Origin: Paraescarpia echinospica
Taxonomy: Eukaryota; Annelida; Polychaeta; Sabellida; Siboglinidae
Direction of reading: 5' to 3'
Assembly: GCA_020002185.1 (NCBI GenBank)
Contig: CM034542.1
Coordinates: 59,221,374-59,285,373 of the forward strand
DNA length: 64,000 bases
Below, one piece after another: positions 60,321 to 64,000 of this stretch (its first letter is position 1; each line of letters begins with the position of its first letter). The translations under genes were made by a program, and so were the position numbers. The notes under the pieces are model-generated. The model saw only the letters and a program-made list of their open reading frames with translations. It made no database searches and was not told the DNA's origin.

Positions 60321-63300
60321 CATTTTCGAAGGGTTGTCATAAATTTAAATGTTTCGTTTTTTCTGAGCATAATTCTCATGTTGACAATGCCAATTTGGCT
60401 GTAATAAATATTTTACAAACAATATATATGTCGTTTAAATCTAATCTTATTCACATGTTTCTTTAGGGGTATTAATTACCATCGGTCCGTTGAAGAAAAC
60501 CCGATCAGGAACAAGATTTAGCTTGCCCGATCTTTCGATTAGCTTGGACAACGGCGCAAAACACAGACGTCAGACTGAAGAAAAACCAATTCGCTTGGAC
60601 AAACACGGATGAGCAGCTTGAATAATACACGGTTGAACCCGACAGACGCCGGTCGTCCATCCCTCTTGTGCGTCCATCACTCGGTTGCTATTGAGCGTCC
60701 TCTCGCGTCAGTCTCCGAATGCTCTACAGCCGACAGTTTGATTCGATTTATATCCAGTCTTCAAGAATGCGTTATATATGGGTGGTCCCACAACTAAACT
60801 TTGTGTATATCACGAAATTGTCGAAACAGTTTACGTACACGATGTTTTTGCAGCAATAAATTGCATATATCTCGCCACGTCGTGTGCAATACTTGGGCGT
60901 TTTTGTCTGCTATATCCACGTAGTGCCTATATTTATTCCAGATCACGTACGAAATGTGCAGTTTGCTGTTATCACTGTGTTTAAAGTAGTTTTGTTTTTT
61001 ATGGATGGTAACCGCAACATTTGTAGTTTCAGTGCGGCAAATCATAATTATTGAATCATCATTTTGGAACTGTTCAGCGTGAAGAAGATAACATTTTAAA
61101 TGTTTCCGCTTTGAAATGGCTATGCACTGGTACAAGACAACTGGTGCCGGTTTCATGAAGCGTACTTAATGTCAAGGAGCCTGTATTTGGACAGGAGGCG
61201 TGACTGGGCGAGAAAATGGCTACACTGAAGGTTTTTGTCCGCCATTCGGGAGGCAGGCGCATGCGCCTACGTGACCGGCAGCGCGCGATGTTAGCGGATT
61301 TATTCAGTTACCTCATTTCATCAGAATAATCAACAAGCTGTGATGCGTCATATAAAATTAAAGATATTAAAGTAATTCTTGAAGTGTTTTATCTATTACA
61401 ATTCAAAATAATGAAATTTGCAAACAAATCACGTAGAAACATTGCAATTATTTATTGAACCAACTAAGCCTCGTCGTGTTTCATCAGAATAATGATCAGG
61501 CTGCACCACTTGTTATATAATTAAAATATTGAGGTTATCGTTGAAAACGTTGAGCAATGATAATGCAAAGAACTGCATATTCTGCACGTGTATGGTCTGG
61601 CTTGGCGCAACTCCATAATGGCGGACGAACTGCTTACGTACTTTCCTCGAACAATGTAGATAGCGAGCGCTGCACCGTCTTGTGTTGAACATTTTCCGAG
61701 CGCAACATTCAAATTTCGAATGTTGTCTTGGGTTTATTAAAGGGCATTTGGCGGGCAATTTACCTTCAACATATTTTTTCTAGGTTTAAGGATATTACAT
61801 AAAAAGAGGCACAGACAGTTTAATCGCAAGATGGCGCATGAATATAACGACGTAATAGACACCATTAGCTAACCGCACAACGTGACGCCAGTTTCGAACC
61901 TGACCGCAAAGGTTATTGAGTGCTGTGTGACAGCTTTTGCGGTGCCATCAAAGGTCAACCGCAGATCCGCGAGAAATGGATATTTGGCGTATGCACAAAC
62001 GCCGCATTATTTTGTACGTAAATAGTTATATTCATTAAAAAATAACTATGCAATGTAACAGTTCGACCACTTAAGAACACACACGTTTACAGAAAGTTGA
62101 GCTTGAAATACCAGTCAGCAAGCTTTTATAAGACCTTCGAGTCGCTTGATGACAATCGCAGTGATGCTGTCAGGCTCTGTGCCAAGTCTGTGGTAATGAA
62201 ATATGATGTGCTTGTTTGACTATTTTGGCTTAGACTTAGGTATATGTATTTTCTTTGTGAATATCCTATATGGCTATGCACGTCAATTGTCAACTATCAG
62301 TGACGTTCATTTATTTTTTATTGGGGTCGAATGAAGAACCGCTTACAGAGCGGTTAGCTGATGGTGTTTTGCTAGACGCCACGCGAAAAATGGAGTAGAC
62401 TTCAAATCTAGCGTCGTGTTCGGATTTTGCGTACGGCGCTTAATTGCGTTAGGTAGTAGGTTAAGTGCACACTGCATTATAAAAATATTCTTTTGTGTAA
62501 CTTCAATTGAGTTTGCAAGTTAGCTGCATTTAGTGAGCCCCTACTGTTGCTCGCAGAGAAACCGTCGACTTGTATAATTGACGACGACCGTACACCTATA
62601 TACGCATCATACGCGCCAGAATGTTCTTTTTGGGAGATTAGGCCTACTACACACGATCTGAGACACAAAAACAAATATATTAGGGTTCGTCCATAAACTA
62701 CATCACGTTTGGGGGTAGGGGTCTCTAGACAGGTGTGATGACGCGTTGCTTTGGAGAGGGGGTGGTCTTGCTGATCGTTATGTAACAATTACAAAAGACG
62801 AACATGTCTTAGCTCGTCTACCTGTCGAATTACAACTCTTATAGCATAAATAGTGATGTCAGTTGCCAACAGAAAAGTATGTATTTTACTGTCACGAAAA
62901 CACCGATGTAAATAGGTCCCAAGATATACCTATCATATAAATATAAATGATATGTCTAATATAGAGCCAATGTTTGTCTAATCTCGCCTGCTGTGATACT
63001 CGCTCTATTACCAGAACAGCTGGTTTGGCCCCAACTAATGGAACGTCCGTATCGGTTTTATGTGTAAATCGAAACAATTGTCTCTGTGAGTTCAGTCAGT
63101 TTGTCTCGTTTCCTTGGGAAGGAGACTTTACTTACTTTGCATAGAACCATGGTTTAGTGACTCTGCGAAAATACAAGTAATGTATGGTGAATGAAATTGC
63201 CAAGCTTCGAAACCACAATAGATGAAGTGAAACAGTGTTTGGGAAAGAGACGGTATCCAGCGGAAGGCCGATGCTTCCATCTTGTATTTTGGATACTTGT

Positions 63301-63784
63301 ACAATTTTAGCGTATGCCTGAAAATACGCGAATTTGTCAAAGTTCTATGCATAATGATTTAAGTATTTTGTTTCAATAATATTCTCAAGTATGCACGTTT
63401 TATTAACAAGAATATGGGATATCTGTATATATCTAACTAGCACAGGTTTCGCATCACTACCGGAAATAGTGACGGAGTATAATTGTGTTTGTAAACATAT
63501 AATTTGGTTACAATCTGCTAGTAATTACGTCAACATGCGAATCGAAGTTCAGTATTTCCAATTCATTAGTCCAACATTCAAGTACTCTTTAGATGGCAAA
63601 ACTCAATAGAGTTCAACGACGTCACGCGTTGCTTAACATCAACTTGACCGTGCTCTGTGGTGATGTGATGGCACGGACAATAGACGTCTCCACTTCGTCT
63701 CAACATCTCGCACCGTAGATCTGATATAGTCTCGGGGATGAGAGTATGTGAACATAACAGCATCACATCTTTGCATAGGTTCTA
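60321..63784. other. Single-copy-looking region, no gene recognised
   Basis: About 3.5 kb. It contains the promoter-like stretch 61150-61900. 61310-61390 and 61480-61555 look like diverged copies of one segment (TTTCATCAGAATAAT). No exon of a known family was found. Confidence 0.4.
61200..61845. promoter_or_regulatory. Promoter-like region with NRF1- and YY1-like sites
   Basis: A perfect palindrome GGCGCATGCGCC (61256-61267) contains the NRF1 core. AAAATGGCTAC (near 61213), AATGGCGG (61617-61624) and AAGATGGCGC (near 61829) resemble YY1 or initiator-proximal ATGGCGG sites of housekeeping promoters. No transcript or exon is visible, so direction and target are unknown. Confidence 0.35.
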
Positions 63785-64000
63785 CGGAGGTTGTTTCCCG
63801 TTACCCGGAGTCAATCAGGAGTGGTAATACGTTATACCGATGTTGTTTCCCGTTACCCGGAATCAATCAGGCGTGGTCATAGGTTATACCGAGCTTGTTT
63901 CCCGTTACCCGGAATCAATCAGGAGTGGTCATAGATTATACCGAGGTTGTCTCCAGTTACCTGGAATCAATCAGGCGTGGTCATAGGTTATACCGAGCTT
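63785..64000. repeat. 52-bp minisatellite, at least 4 copies, running off the window
   Basis: Unit with TGTTTCCCGTTACCCGGAAT then CAATCAGG and GTTATACCGAG. Starts at 63792, 63844 and 63896 show the 52-bp period. Confidence 0.93.

Overview
This is nuclear DNA of an animal, most likely a mollusc or another spiralian. The coding exons are short and split by introns. The repeats are animal-type non-LTR retrotransposons (CR1 with an esterase ORF1, a Rex1-like element, RTE-like 3' ends) and a tRNA-derived SINE. An intronless TALE homeobox gene resembles the spiralian-specific TALE expansion. No bacterial operon, CRISPR array or rRNA was seen. The phylum is an inference.

Layout. (1) 1-29450 is one gene on the minus strand, VPS16, the core HOPS/CORVET tethering subunit. 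Twelve consecutive coding exons (1341 nt, about 446 codons) can be joined with phases that agree at every junction. They cover the end of the N-terminal propeller and most of the C-terminal Vps16 domain. The 3' exons lie left of the window and the 5' exons were not found. Eight of the eleven complete introns are filled by minisatellites. Two arrays were built from VPS16 exon-intron junctions themselves, one multiplying a 5' splice site and one a 3' splice site. A third array starts exactly at a donor. Two introns have U12-type donors (GTATCCTT) and U12-type branch sites, and both appear to end in AT rather than AG or AC. (2) The 10.8-kb VPS16 intron (13730-24576) holds a complete single-exon TALE homeobox gene on the same strand (20144-20968), between a 74-bp and a 67-bp satellite array. 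(3) 29.9-40.2 kb is satellite and retrotransposon DNA: a 38-bp array, GA-rich DNA, a CR1 copy broken by a 1-kb assembly gap, a 4-kb 28-bp array with a roughly 2-kb higher-order duplication, a LINE 3' end and AT/GT microsatellites. (4) 40.2-64 kb has no gene I can recognise. It has two promoter-like patches (40.6 kb with a CRE, 61.2-61.9 kb with NRF1/YY1-like sites), a foldback MITE, several decayed LINEs including a nearly complete CR1 copy, and six smaller tandem arrays.

The striking feature is the density of minisatellites: more than 20 unrelated families, together about one third of the window, many placed at or across functional boundaries (splice donors, splice acceptors, TE ends). Most long open reading frames in the window are artefacts of these arrays and are not annotated as genes.
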